From contig OX328102.1 in the NCBI GenBank assembly GCA_946811185.2, positions 10,179,694 through 10,243,693 of the forward strand: a DNA stretch of 64,000 bases, given 5' to 3'. Made by a program: the position numbers and the translations under genes. Origin of the DNA: Hippopus hippopus. Taxonomy: Eukaryota > Mollusca > Bivalvia > Cardiida > Cardiidae. Shown one piece after another: positions 43,544 to 53,349 of this stretch. Under the pieces are notes generated by a model. It saw nothing but the letters and a program-made list of their open reading frames with translations. It did no database searches and was not told the DNA's origin. The first letter of the stretch is position 1; each line of letters begins with the position of its first letter.

Positions 43544-43804
43544 GGTCTGCCAAACGCAAAAAGGGACATTCGGACATTTGCGTAAAGTGTCGTCTCGGAT
43601 CAGCCTGCGCAGTCCGCGCAGGCTAATCCGAAACGATACTTTCCGTTTTTATGTAATTTTCTGTTTTACGCAAGTCTACTGTAGCACAAAATCTAATGTA
43701 GTCGTAAAGTGCCATCTCGGATTAGCCTGCGCGGACTGCGCAGGCTGATCCGAGACGACACTTCACGCAAATGTCCGAATGTCCCTTTTCGCGTGTTGCA
43801 AGCC
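43544..43804. mobile_element. Family D element upstream of Wnt5 exon 2
   Basis: 261 bp, GGTCTGCCAAACGC ... CGTGTTGCAAGCC, 21 bp before a family C element. Minor changes in the left palindrome (CGAAACGATAC). Confidence 0.9.
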
Positions 43805-43825
43805 ATATTGAATACCAAAATATAT

Positions 43826-44082
43826 GATCCATGCTCTGTGAGAAGGAGGGGGTTAGTAATGCAAATAGTATCGACCTAGGTAAGCCTGCATATTCCATGC
43901 AGGCTGACCTAGGTCGAAACTTTTTGCCCTGGGTAAATTTTCGGCATGTCAAAGAACTATTCTATCTCGGGATTCAGCCGGTTGTTAGACGAAATGGATG
44001 TTAAGGATCCATTATTATTGTGATAACTTGGTAAAGTATATCGTGCAGACGCATTAAAGGCCTTTTTGCCAGCGTATGGCTC
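43826..44082 (+). mobile_element. Family C element ending 28 bp before Wnt5 exon 2
   Basis: GATCCATGCTCTGTG ... CCAGCGTATGGCTC. Palindrome with mirrored changes: CCTAGG in both outer arms, TGCAT/ATGCA inside. Its last bases (GCTCAT with flank) could act as the branch site of intron 1. Confidence 0.87.
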
Positions 44083-44110
44083 ATTTTCCTTGTTATTTTT
44101 CTCTTTACAG

Positions 44111-44376
44111 GAGCTTGGGTATGTCAGGGGCTGGGCTAGACGTTCTACAAAATCCAAATATCTACATAGTCGGGACAAAGACAATGTGTGTCCAGTTAAA
44201 AGGACTGTCCCTCGGGCAGCAAAAACTGTGTACCTTATACCATGATCATATGCCTAGTATAGGGAACGGAGCCCAAATGGGCATCAAAGAATGTCAATAT
44301 CAGTTTCGATATAGACGATGGAATTGTACAACCATTCAAGGAGATTCGTCCGTCTTTGGGCCTGTCTTGCAAATAG
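44111..44376 (+). CDS. Wnt5: Wnt5 coding exon 2 (start of Wnt domain)
   Basis: Second coding exon, 266 nt, bounded by a pyrimidine-rich acceptor ending TTTACAG (44104-44110) and donor GTGAGT (44377). It reads SLGM, then [36 protein letters not shown] and [11 protein letters not shown]. These match the N-terminal Wnt domain of Wnt5 ([36 protein letters not shown]). Four cysteines (TMC, KLC, KEC, WNC) fit conserved Wnt disulfide positions, and NCT after RRW is the usual N-glycosylation sequon. Phase is 2 in and 1 out, so the next exon should complete the Gly codon and continue into the RETAF segment, which is absent here. With exon 1 about 119 residues are covered, roughly a third of a Wnt. The lipid-modified Ser and most cysteines are downstream. 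Wnt5 is favoured over other subfamilies by WWSLGM and SVFG-V-QIG. Confidence 0.92.
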
Positions 44377-44441
44377 GTGAGTAGAATTGTTGGTGTTTTA
44401 AACATACATCCTTACAGTTAGGGGGGGGGGGGGGAACGCTG

Positions 44442-44653
44442 TTAACCCTTGTACTGCTAAATAAAAGAAATGAAACTTTCAAGCCGATGGTTAAAATCCA
44501 AATTTTGCTGTTTGAAAGGTATTGTTAGAGGAAATACATCTCCTTATCGGACAGTGTAGATTAAAGATCAGACTGCACGTTCTGTGCAGTTTGATCTTGA
44601 TCTACGTTGTCCGCTAAAGGTCAATGAGTCGCACTTAGCAGCCTAAGGGTTAA
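44442..44653 (-). mobile_element. Family B MITE just downstream of Wnt5 exon 2
   Basis: 212 bp with TTAA at both ends, starting 65 bp after the exon 2 donor and directly after a G14 run. Palindrome mostly intact (CAGTGTAGATT ... GATCTACGTTGTCC). Confidence 0.9.
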
Positions 44654-44991
44654 AATTTGAAAGTGTGTAGAATATCTCAGCTATGTAAACATAGATAAAT
44701 TACCAATACATAATTATGGTGTAAGGGATAGAAAAACACAAGCGATTTGTCCTCATTTACAACCGGAAACGATAACAGCGATTGCTTGTAAGGCCTCCAA
44801 AACATGAAATGCATTTTCTATCTGTCGTAATCTGTGCAATCTTGCACATATCACGGGCAACATTTGGCATGAAGATACAAGGATGATTATAGTTTCATAA
44901 AGTAAGGATGAAATGGGTAAAGTACTGGCTGAAAACTGCCTGTAAACGAGCAGTATCTATAATTCTTAATCCTGTATCATATCATCCTGTA

Positions 44992-45196
44992 TTAAAACTA
45001 CCCTGACGAAGAAAGCTTTAAGAAAAAATTGAGGGAATATTACAAAACGCTGGTAACTATAGCATTTTCTTTTTTTTCCGGAATATTTTCTAATTTTTCA
45101 ATGACAAATCTCATCATTCCAGTCACATTTAATTTGCAGTAAGCAACTGGTTTCAATTAGGACAAGTCTAAAAATTGTTGTGTAGTGAAGAATTGG
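44992..45196 (+). mobile_element. Family A copy 1 of a three-copy row
   Basis: Diverged. Palindrome residue AACGCTGGTAACTATAGC; right end TTGTTGTGTAGTGAAGA. Same orientation as the next two copies. Confidence 0.68.
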
Positions 45197-45199
45197 GAT

Positions 45200-45359
45200 A
45201 ATATTGTTTAGAATTATTTAGATACTAGCATTTTTCTCCTTTTCCAAACAATTTCTCTAGCCTTTCATAGACGTATCCCATTATTTGAACCACATTTAAC
45301 ATGATGTCTGCAAATGCTTTCAAATACGTCTCAAATTTTGTTGTCTGTTAAAGAGTTAA
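45200..45359 (+). mobile_element. Family A copy 2 of the row, left end missing
   Basis: Palindrome residue ACTAGCATTTTTCTCC. It ends GTTAAAGAG plus TTAA at 45356-45359, shared with copy 3. Confidence 0.72.
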
Positions 45360-45586
45360 CCTGGTACCTCACAATCACGAGTTTTAGCGACCCCAAAGAA
45401 GAAGACTTATGAAAACATTGTGGAAAAAAGGAGAAAATGCTGGTCACCAGCATTTTCTCCTTTTTTCCACAATGTTTTCTATCATTTAAATGTCAGAAAA
45501 CATCATTTGAGCTATATCAAATTTGTCGCCAACAGATGCTTTTAATTTCGGTCTAGTCCAAAGTTATACCATTTGGTACAGAGTAA
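45356..45586 (+). mobile_element. Family A copy 3 of the row, perfect longer palindrome
   Basis: Begins at the shared TTAA. Palindrome 45414-45476 is exact at 31+1+31: GTGGAAAAAAGGAG and its complement share an added A and a G-to-A change. Centre GCTGGTCACCAGC. Confidence 0.9.
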
Positions 45587-45944
45587 TATCTATACAAAAT
45601 GAAGATAAGTGTGAAATAGTTGGATGGGCTTTTATATTATCTAGGGGGATCGTTTTTAATGACTTATCATCCCACCCCACGCCTCACTTCACCCACAAAT
45701 CCGTTTCGTATATCCTGGTTTAATGTATTTCCCATATTACCCCACCTCTCGTGTTGGCAAGCATTCGGTGCAAAATCGAAGTTGCAGAACACAAATATGT
45801 GGTTTTCTTTTCTACGCATTCTTTGATTTTAATTTTGCGCGACTTAAAGTGAAACTCGTTGCATAAAAAATGGGGTAGTGCGTCCACTTTTAAGCACTTA
45901 ACCTTTCAAACGCAAACTTCGCTAAATGCATGCGTTCTGTCACT

Positions 45945-46110
45945 TCACCTTTTACCGAACAATCCCAATTCTTAAGGCCATGAGGATAGAGGTTTTTGAA
46001 AACATTGTGGGAAAAGAAGAAAATACTGATAACCAGCATTTCCTCCTTTCCAAGTTTCTACCCATTCAGAGAAATATTCCATTATTTTAACTATTATTTC
46101 ACTATCATTT
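45945..46110 (+). mobile_element. Family A fragment, right end missing
   Basis: TTTTACCGAACAATCCC start; palindrome with unpaired ATACTGATAACC. It breaks off after CATTATTTTAAC. Confidence 0.68.
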
Positions 46111-46513
46111 TTTTTTTATGGAGGAAAATACTTTAGCCGATCATTTTGATTTTGTTTTGCTTTTTTAACCTAACAAAAAAACGTATCATTTATTCATAAA
46201 GATTTTTTTTTTTTCGCATTAATAGGTATTACTTTCTGGCAGTCCTTTGTCGTGTTTCAAAAGATAGACCTGTATAGTCTACCGATTGTCATCGTTGTTT
46301 AAGTGTTTTAATTTATTGGTTTTGTTGATTACAAGTACGTTGACGCTGCAAGTATTTTCGGCAGAAGATATCAACTTTGATCATCAGGGACATAATTTAT
46401 TAATCCTTTTGTCAATGCTTTAATATGTATAAGTCAGTGTATATAAGATTCTATGCAATGTCAATTTTTTCATATGAATAATGAATTTGTCATCAGTCGG
46501 AATAAAACGGCAT

Positions 46514-46514
46514 T

Positions 46515-46552
<38 letters not shown>

Positions 46553-46626
46553 CAGAGTAACAGATAGACAGACACAGACACTGAGAGACAGACAGAGACA
46601 GACAGAGAGACACACAGACAAAGAGA
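46514..46626. repeat. GA/GACA microsatellite
   Basis: (GA)n then ACAGACAGAC units; ORFs rich in Ser-Leu on the minus strand are its translation. Confidence 0.88.
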
Positions 46627-46654
46627 GAATAATTTGCATCGACTCGATCCTTTG

Positions 46655-47205
46655 AAAAACAAGAGCCTCGCATTCGGTTGCCAACGCTTGACTGCAGGTG
46701 CATTTTCAGTGAAAATTCTGAGTCCGAATATGAAGCATAACTGTGTCAAAAACGTGTTAGTGTTACCTGCCTTTATAGTTTGGTTTCTCCTTTTGATATT
46801 TGACCAGTTGCCAAATTTGAAGTAAATGAGTCATGCTCTGGGAAAAAGGGTTTAATGCATCTGCAAAAAGTATCGACTCAGGTCAGCCTGCGCTGTCCGC
46901 GCAGGCCGACCTAGGTCGAAACCTTTTGCAATGGGTCGGTTTTCTGCGTGTCCAAGGACCATTCTAAATCAGAATCCAGTCGGTCGTTAAACGAAATTGA
47001 TTTTATAGATCCATAATTTTATGGTTATTAGCCTTGTATAATGCGTTACGGAGATACATTAAACCTCCTTTTGCCGTAGTGCCGCTCAAATACCATCAAT
47101 AATAGCATAGATTTAAGAAAATGTCGAAGTAAGGACGATACAGACGCAGACGCCAAGTAGGTGATGGCAATACCTCGACATTTTCTTCGAAAACAGCTAG
47201 GGTCA
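46655..47205 (+). repeat. Dispersed repeat F, interrupted by family C
   Basis: Second copy of the repeat at 1311-1590. The halves 46655-46827 and 47088-47205 flank a complete family C element, so the copy at 1311 shows the empty-site arrangement. Confidence 0.55.
46828..47087 (+). mobile_element. Family C element inserted in repeat F
   Basis: 260 bp, GAGTCATGCTCTGGG ... TAGTGCCGCTC, flanked by AAAT at 46824-46827 and 47088-47091. The empty-site form of the host repeat is at about 1433. Confidence 0.9.
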
Positions 47206-47307
47206 TAATGGCCGGGCTGGAGTTGCAGTTTGCAACCCATGGACTAGTGGCCCTGTGCTTTCCCGTTATAATACTAGTAAGTCTTGAACTTCTAAATGAA
47301 TTGAATC

Positions 47308-47425
47308 TTTATCACATGACAAAATTATAGACTAGTCAAAACTAAAAGCATAGGCAGACTCCAAACTAAATGTTGATAAAATTGTAGAAGTTGTCTTTGA
47401 TTGGTTGAAAAAACAGTGTATTCGT
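47308..47425 (-). mobile_element. Family A left half
   Basis: CACATGACAAAATTATAGAC ... TTGTCTTTGATTGGTTGAAA, stopping at the palindrome. Confidence 0.6.
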
Positions 47426-47674
47426 GACTGAAAGAGTTAACGTTCAGACGTTCCCTACAGCAGAAAAAATTCCAAAATGATCATCAAAAACTCGTAAAAC
47501 AGTTTGAGAAATCATGACACTATGTATTTGTGACTTTCTTATCACGCTTCCAGAGTATTTTACATCAAACTTTAGTGATAAACTTTTTTAAATACCAGCT
47601 GAGTGTAATCAACGATACACTTCACTTCTGCCTTCTCGTAGTCTAGCCGAATTGCTGGGATGAAATTTTCAATA

Positions 47675-47912
47675 AATAGCGTTTTATTTTCCACGTCGCT
47701 TTCAGCATTATTTCAGTGATATCACGGCAACAGCTCGCTTATTCCAATATGTCCTTGGTTTTCGTTAGTTCTAGGCTAGGGCTCTAAAGTATCTTGCTCA
47801 ATGACACTCCCACGAAAAACTCAGCGCCTCAAGTGAGGGTCGACCCTTGGACTCCAAGGTTTCAAATCCAACACCTTCATCACTGAGCAATGTAGGACCC
47901 TTACTGCCGGGA
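47675..47912 (-). mobile_element. SINE (type 1)
   Basis: Complement: GGGTCCTACATTGCTCAGTG head, GAGTTTTTCGTGGGAGTGTC, CGCCGTGATATCACTG-like tail. Confidence 0.72.
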
Positions 47913-48017
47913 TACATTTAAGGCTTGTTATTCAAAAGTCGCAAGTTTAAATTCTACACTTTTACCATTTTAGGCGTGATCCACTTTTTGTTAGAACCGG
48001 CTGAGTATAATCATCGA

Positions 48018-48230
48018 TTAACCCTTATCCTGTTAAATACGTAGGTGAAATGAAACGTTTTAGTCGATAGTAAAATCCAAATTTTGCTATTTTGAAGATA
48101 TTTTTCTGGGAAAAAAATATGTGCTTATCGGACAGCTTAGATCAAAGATCTGACTGTACGTTCTGTGCAGACAGATCTTGATCTACTCTGTCCGCAAAAG
48201 GTCTGTGAGTCGCGCTTTGCTGCCTAACTT
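48018..48230 (-). mobile_element. Family B MITE, right TTAA lost
   Basis: TTAACCCTTATCCTGTTAAAT start and CGCGCTTTGCTGCCTAAC end. Confidence 0.85.
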
Positions 48231-48322
48231 CACTTCTCCTTTTTCGTATCTTAATCGAACTACTGAAGTTTCTTGAGGTTTATTCAAAGATCGCGATTTT
48301 AAATCCTAGCCCAAGAGCTCCT

Positions 48323-48518
48323 GGGTCCGTATTTACCAACCATTTTTAAGAAAATTCTTAGTCCTATTCCCCAGAAATTTATAAATTCGAAAGTTGCACA
48401 ACTTCTGATTGGCTAGACCGAATGGTTTAGCCGGTCAAAAATTGTGTTACTTTCAAATTTAGAAAATCTCATTGTAAAGACAAAGGATGTTTTTAAGAAT
48501 GGTTAGTGATACGGACCC
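48323..48518. mobile_element. Family E element
   Basis: 196 bp, GGGTCCGTATTTACCAACC ... GGTTAGTGATACGGACCC; inverted repeat over its whole length. Confidence 0.85.
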
Positions 48519-48619
48519 TGAACTTGCGTGATTCACTTTTTAAATATCAACTTAATGTAATCAGCGACATTTTTTTTCCGCATCGTAGCCGAGCTGCTGG
48601 CTGAATTTGAAGAATTTCA

Positions 48620-48760
48620 TTGGGCTGTTTGGTGTCCAATTCAATTTTTCAAAACATTCAAGATAGAACAGCGGCCGGTGCACCTATCCGTGCATTCCTG
48701 ACATATGCACCCAAAATTCCCCTGGCGATGAAACATCGAAAGCTTTACCTTGGTATATTC
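48620..48760 (-). mobile_element. SINE tail fragment
   Basis: GGTGTCCAATTCAATTTTTC, GCGGCCGGTGCACCTATCCG, complement of the type 2 tail. Confidence 0.55.
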
Positions 48761-48988
48761 TTACGAACGAAGTCCGTAACAAAGAAACAACTGAACAAAT
48801 GCATGGCTGAAATACAAATCGCATCTGGCGGGATTCGAACCCACGGCGGACAAGATCCTCGTTTTTTCGAGGTTTAAAAGACCAATACCTTAACCACTGA
48901 TCTAAAGAGATATCTCCCTAACGCAGTTGTTAGGTATTGTGTTTAAATCGGGACGAAGCCATGCATGAAGGAGTGGTCTCCTGTAACA
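48761..48988 (-). repeat. 228-bp tandem unit, copy 1 (tRNA-headed SINE)
   Basis: TTACGAACGAAGTCCGTAAC ... GGAGTGGTCTCCTGTAACA. Complement contains an A-box-like TGGTTAAGGTATTGG and GGGTTCGAATCCCGCC (B box), then TTTGTATTTCAGCCATGC. Confidence 0.85.
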
Positions 48989-49105
48989 CACCCCTCTTAA
49001 AGTCATCATTTATTGATGACTCAAAGCCTTATTAGGCAGAAAGTCCGTTTTTGGACAACAAATGGGATTAATGGCTCAATGGCCAATCCCGGACGAGCCC
49101 CCATC

Positions 49106-49333
49106 TTACGAACGAAGTCCGTAACAAAGAAACAAATGAACAAATGCATGGCTGAAATACAAATCGCATCTGGCGAGATTCGAACCCACGGCGGACAAGA
49201 TCCTCGTTTTTTCGAGGTTTAAAAGACCAATACCTTAACCAGTGAGTTAAAGAGATATCTCCCTAACGCAGTTGTTAGGTATTGTATTTAAATCGGGACG
49301 AAGCCATGCATGAAGGAGTGGTCTCCCGTAACA
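49106..49333 (-). repeat. 228-bp tandem unit, copy 2
   Basis: Same length as copy 1, with about seven base differences. Starts 345 bp after copy 1. The 117-bp spacer is unrelated to either neighbour. Confidence 0.85.
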
Positions 49334-49609
49334 ATATATCAAACCTTTTTAAATGAAGTTGTGGAGTTTGGAGTATCGAGACATAACTCCGTGACACTAC
49401 CGTAATTTGTACTATTGATGAATTCCATCAGTCACGTAGTAAAAGAAAAAAGTTAAGTTCGAGGCAAATTCTCTTTTTGGCCACCTCTTTACTCAAACGT
49501 GTACATGTATACATTTATATGTAAAACCTTGATTGATTCTGAAACATTCGACAAGGACCAATTATCACGGAGAGAAAATGAGGTTAACTCACATTAGCTC
49601 AACATAAAT

Positions 49610-50126
49610 GAGTCATGATTTGTGAAAAGGGAGCTTTATGCTTTTGCAAAAAGTATCGAACCAGATCAGCCTGCACGGAGTTGACCTAGGCCGATACGTT
49701 TTGCTATTGGCTAATTTTAAGCTTTTCAAAGAACCATTCTAACTCTGGGTTTAGTCGGTTGTTGGACGAAAGGGACTTTATGGATCCATAGTTATATGGC
49801 TTGCAACACGCGAAAAGGGGCATTCGGACATTTGCGTAAAGTGTCGTCTCGGATCAGCCTGCGCAGTCCGCGCAGGCTAATCCGAGACGGCACTTTACGA
49901 CTACATTAGATTTTTTGCTACAGCAGACTTGCGCAAAACAGAAAATTACATAAAAACGGAAAGTGCCGTCTCGGATTAGCCTGCGCGGACTGCGCAGGCT
50001 GATCAGAGACGACACTTTACGCAAATGTCCGAATGCCCCTTTTCACATGTTGCAGGCCATATGATGACTTGCTTGGTAACATGCATCATGGAGATATATT
50101 AAGCCCCTTTTCCCAGAGCATGGCTC
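49610..50126 (+). mobile_element. Family C element split by family D
   Basis: GAGTCATGATTTGTG start, CCAGAGCATGGCTC end. Family D lies at the ATTATG|TGATGACTTGC site of family C. Left palindrome part shortened. Confidence 0.87.
49798..50058. mobile_element. Family D element nested in family C
   Basis: 261 bp flanked by ATAT at 49794-49797 and 50059-50062, inside a family C copy. Its middle segment is reversed relative to the other three copies (CTACATTAGATT precedes GCAAAACAGAAAATTAC). Confidence 0.9.
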
Positions 50127-50226
50127 GATTATCTTTTCTGCCCTTCGATTATTTTTTTCCTTCTGTTTTCAAATTTATAGAGACGCTCAACTTCTTATTT
50201 ATCCTTTTTTAAATATCCATTTTAAT

Positions 50227-50416
50227 TCAACCCTTTACCAAATGACAAAACTCTAGCCTTGCTCAAATTAAAACCATTTGCAGACGACTTGGCAAATACT
50301 ACCTATGTGATTTGCTCATTAAAGAATAGAAACGTTGTGGAAAAAAGTTGAAAATGCTGATTACCAGCTTTCCTCCCTGGGGTCGGTAAAGCCCGGGATT
50401 GCTTGGTACAAGGTTG
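50227..50416 (-). mobile_element. Family A MITE with internal deletion
   Basis: CCCTTTACCAAATGACAAAA start and GCTTGGTACAAGGTTGA end. The right palindrome arm is deleted after GATTACCAGC. Confidence 0.75.
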
Positions 50417-50821
50417 AAAAAAACATCTTCAATGGAAATAAAACTATTACCATTTGCCAGCTAAGCAAGACGAACCACTCTAAAATCATATTCTTTCTTG
50501 GTACCCCAAAATCAGTGTTCTACTTTCCTTCGCAGTGTTTGTATCGTGTTTTAGAAAGGTAGAAACGTTCACGATTACGCTTCATTTAAAACTCGTTAAA
50601 TTCTATTACAGCATTGCCAGTGCGCGATGTTCTTTATCAAATAATGCTTTTGACCATATGCCCTCTTCTTTGGCAGCCATATTGAAGAGGTTCGGAATAT
50701 CTCTACTCTCTTTGGCTTAGGATTCTCTATTGCATCGGAAGTTGTAACATGATAGAAATAATGAATGGATTTAATGTTTTGATTTCTTACATATTTAGAA
50801 AGGAACTGTAATAAAATCATT

Positions 50822-50872
50822 TTAACCCATTACCACACAATCCAAAATTTAAGACCCTAGGAAAAAAGGAGA
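50822..50872 (+). mobile_element. Family A end fragment fused to family C
   Basis: TTAACCCATTACCACACAA through AAGACCCTAGG, then an abrupt switch into the interior of a minus-strand family C copy. Confidence 0.68.
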
Positions 50873-51023
50873 CCAGTCAACCGGGTAGACTTGTTCTTTG
50901 ACATACAGACATTCAAAAATTGACCAATAGCAAAAGGTATCGACCGAGATCAGCCTGTGCCGATTGCACAGACTTACCTCGGTCGATACTTTTTGCATAT
51001 ACATTAAACCCCCCTTTTCACAG
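50873..51023 (-). mobile_element. Family C right half fused to family A
   Basis: CCAGTCAACCGGGTAGAC to TTCACAGACC. Palindrome with mirrored ACCGAG/CTCGGT and GTGC/GCAC. Confidence 0.75.
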
Positions 51024-51328
51024 ACCAAAGATCATGTATAAAACCCAAACGAAACTTTTCATTACCTTACATTCTCGATGCAGAGCATGTTTTACCAGTA
51101 GTTGAAAAGACAGCACAAAAAAATCGACCCGACATACAGGCAGATGCCGGTTTATCACCCAACATGAAACAAACCTTTCGGCAGGTGTTTACTTGTAACT
51201 GTCACGTGTTTCGCTTTTTACCGCAGATCGCTAATTGGTCCGCAGCCCAAACATGACGTGTTCTAAACATATACATATCGTTACCGAAAGTCTGGAACCA
51301 GATTCACCCTTTAAACGCCTTTCCAAAC

Positions 51329-51528
51329 TTAACTCTTAGGCTGCTGACTGACCCTTTGCGGATAGTGAGATCAAGATCAGACTGCACAGAACGTGCAGTC
51401 TGATCTTAGATCTACACTGTCCGATAAAGAGATATTTTCCCCAAAACATAACTTTGAAATATCCGAATTCAGGTTTTCACCGTCGGGTTAAAAGTTTCTT
51501 GTAAATTATTTAGCAGAGTAAGGGTTAA
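51329..51528 (+). mobile_element. Family B MITE, TTAA at both ends
   Basis: TTAACTCTTAGGCTGCTGAC start; TTAGCAGAGTAAGGGTTAA end. Contains a small deletion near the left end. Confidence 0.88.
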
Positions 51529-51557
51529 ACCGCCTGTCCAAAATTAAATTACCCTTT

Positions 51558-51625
51558 TGGCCTGTGTGGATCATGATCAGACCGTACAAAATGTACAGTC
51601 ATATCTTATAGCTACACCGTCTGCT
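51558..51625. mobile_element. Family B core, diverged
   Basis: GTGTGGATCATGATCAGACC ... CTACACCGTCTGC; inner stem ACCGTAC/GTACAGT partly re-paired. Confidence 0.6.
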
Positions 51626-51935
51626 TCGCTGAGACATTCTAGACAAGAGCAACCTTGAAATTGCATTTTTTTTTTTAAATTTTTCCAGACTGAAAATGTC
51701 TGTTGAGAATTTTTTAGCACTATAGCGTAAATTTCTTTTACTCTTGTGTATTTTGATTTCCTTTCAAAACCATAATCTCCTGGACATATCTTTTTTGCGT
51801 CTTGCGGCAGACTTCTTTTAAAAAAAAACAAAAACATTGTGGCAAAAAGCGAAGTTGCTTGTAACAAGCTAATTTTCCTTTTCCGTTGGGTTTTCACACT
51901 ATTCTCAGATCGTAGCCTCTCGAAACAAATCTTAT

Positions 51936-52006
51936 TGATTGTATGGTGCTTACCGCCGTTTTCAATATTATTTCAGTTATATCGTGGCAACCAATTTACC
52001 TATCCC
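51936..52006 (-). mobile_element. SINE tail fragment
   Basis: GCCGTTTTCAATATTATTTC and TATATCGTGGCAACC. Confidence 0.6.
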
Positions 52007-52277
52007 AGATGACAAAGAATTTTCTTTAGCAGACTGTGCGTTTAAACAATAACGTTCACTGTAAAAACTCTTTCACTACGAAGAATGATATACTGAATAG
52101 TTTATGCCGATGTTCTAGATGAAGATCAGTCAGCAAAAAGCACTGACAGGCTGATCGTTGACCTACATCGTCCTCTTGTCTCTAAATCATTATCAACGAG
52201 TCTTTACATTTGCAGTAAAATTATTATTTCATACTAAAGAGTAAGAAGAAAAGACAATTTATATGACAACAAAAGCG

Positions 52278-52502
52278 TTAACCATCTACGAAACAATCCC
52301 GTTTTACTAAGGGCTTTTGAAAACATTGTGGGAAAAGGAGAAAATGCTGGTAACCAGCATTTTCTCCTTTACCCACAATGTTTTTGATCCTTTTCAAGAC
52401 AAAATCCATTATTAACATCAACCTCACCTACTTTACCACGTCGTCTGCGAGTGCTTTTGATCTGGACAAGTCTAAAAGTTTTACCGCCTGGTAAAGAGCT
52501 AA
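52278..52502 (+). mobile_element. Family A MITE
   Basis: TTAACCATCTACGAAACAAT start and CCTGGTAAAGAGCTAA end. Palindrome 52322-52382 has a single unpaired change (TTTACCCAC). Confidence 0.85.
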
Positions 52503-52643
52503 TGAACTAATCCTAGAAAAAAAAATGTAAATGTCAAAAGGGCGGCAACTTTTTCTTGTAAATATTATCTGTGCAAACGAACTAATTATACATTACTGTA
52601 TTTCTACTCAGGTTTTTTTTTTTTTTATATATATATAGAGAGG

Positions 52644-52802
52644 ATATTTGTTTTTTTTTTCGGTGAAATATCGAAATTTATTTCATCGAGTGAACATCAT
52701 CGGTAATATTTTCACGAGTGACAGAGCCACGAGTGAAAATATTACCGATGGTGTTCACGAGATGAAATAAATTTCGATCTTTCACCGAAAAAAACAAATA
52801 TT
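52644..52802. repeat. 159-bp palindrome
   Basis: CGGTGAAATATCGAAATTT ... AAATTTCGATCTTTCACCG, with GTAATATTTTCACGAGTG / CACGAGTGAAAATATTAC inside; 7-base centre. Confidence 0.85.
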
Positions 52803-53103
52803 CTATTTATTTCATGCTTTTAACCCTTTCTGGGAGGAACTTTATCAAAATACAGTAGTCTTTTCAGTTATTCCCCGTGGCGTACCCCCTCCGCATAGCA
52901 ACCCATTACAATATTACGTCAAGCGCGAGAAATGTAAGGTAAATGACGTCATATTTCCATCTGGTTGTGAGTCACGCGCATTTTACCTAGGTAACTGGAA
53001 TATAAAAATCGGTATTTTCACCGGTCGTACCCGTGGAATATCGAAAAATATTTTCACCGCTATTTCTCGATATCCTACCAGAAAGCATGAAATAAATATT
53101 TCT
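52803..53103. mobile_element. About 300-bp inverted-repeat element
   Basis: TATTTATTTCATGCTTT and CCAGAAAGCATGAAATAAATA at the two ends are inverted; a TTTCACCGGTC / ATATCGAAAAATATTTTCACC part near the right resembles the adjoining palindrome. Confidence 0.6.
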
Positions 53104-53349
53104 CTTATTTACAAGCTTGCAGTGTTAAGAATTTTACTATTACTCGTATTGTACATATTATGTGTTTTGTTTACATGTACTTCTTTTCGAATTTCCTTTC
53201 CGAGGTGCAGACCATGATCACCCAGCATGTTAGTGCAGTCTGATCTTCGTCAGTTCTCTTCGATGACAACTAAGTTTCTCAAGCTTCAAAAGACCTTAAA
53301 CTGTTTTATAAATGAGTTAAAAATTTTCAGTCGACAATAGGAAAAAAAT

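Larger units (their letters stand above)
7615..44110 (+). other. Wnt5: Wnt5 intron 1 (36.5 kb)
   Basis: Intron defined by donor GTAAGT at 7615 and acceptor TTTACAG ending 44110, joining phase-2 exons in frame. It is crowded with family A, B and C elements and SINE pieces listed separately. Stretches over 300 bases in which I recognise nothing are roughly 8911-9239, 9863-10085, 17604-17944, 20190-20450, 21470-21779, 24533-24805, 25470-25980, 26475-26856, 27935-28514, 28737-29135, 31578-32056, 33476-34260, 36103-36447 and 42936-43275; these are AT-rich without a convincing ORF. Within 27935-28514, three copies of ATTCGTTTAAWGCGAAA lie near 28180-28265. Confidence 0.85.

Noticed and set aside
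44184..44376. Wnt subfamily other than Wnt5 for exon 2
   Set aside because: RRWNC and IKECQYQFR occur in several Wnts, but WWSLGM at the exon junction with SVFG-V-QIG fits Wnt5 best; only a full-length comparison could overturn this.
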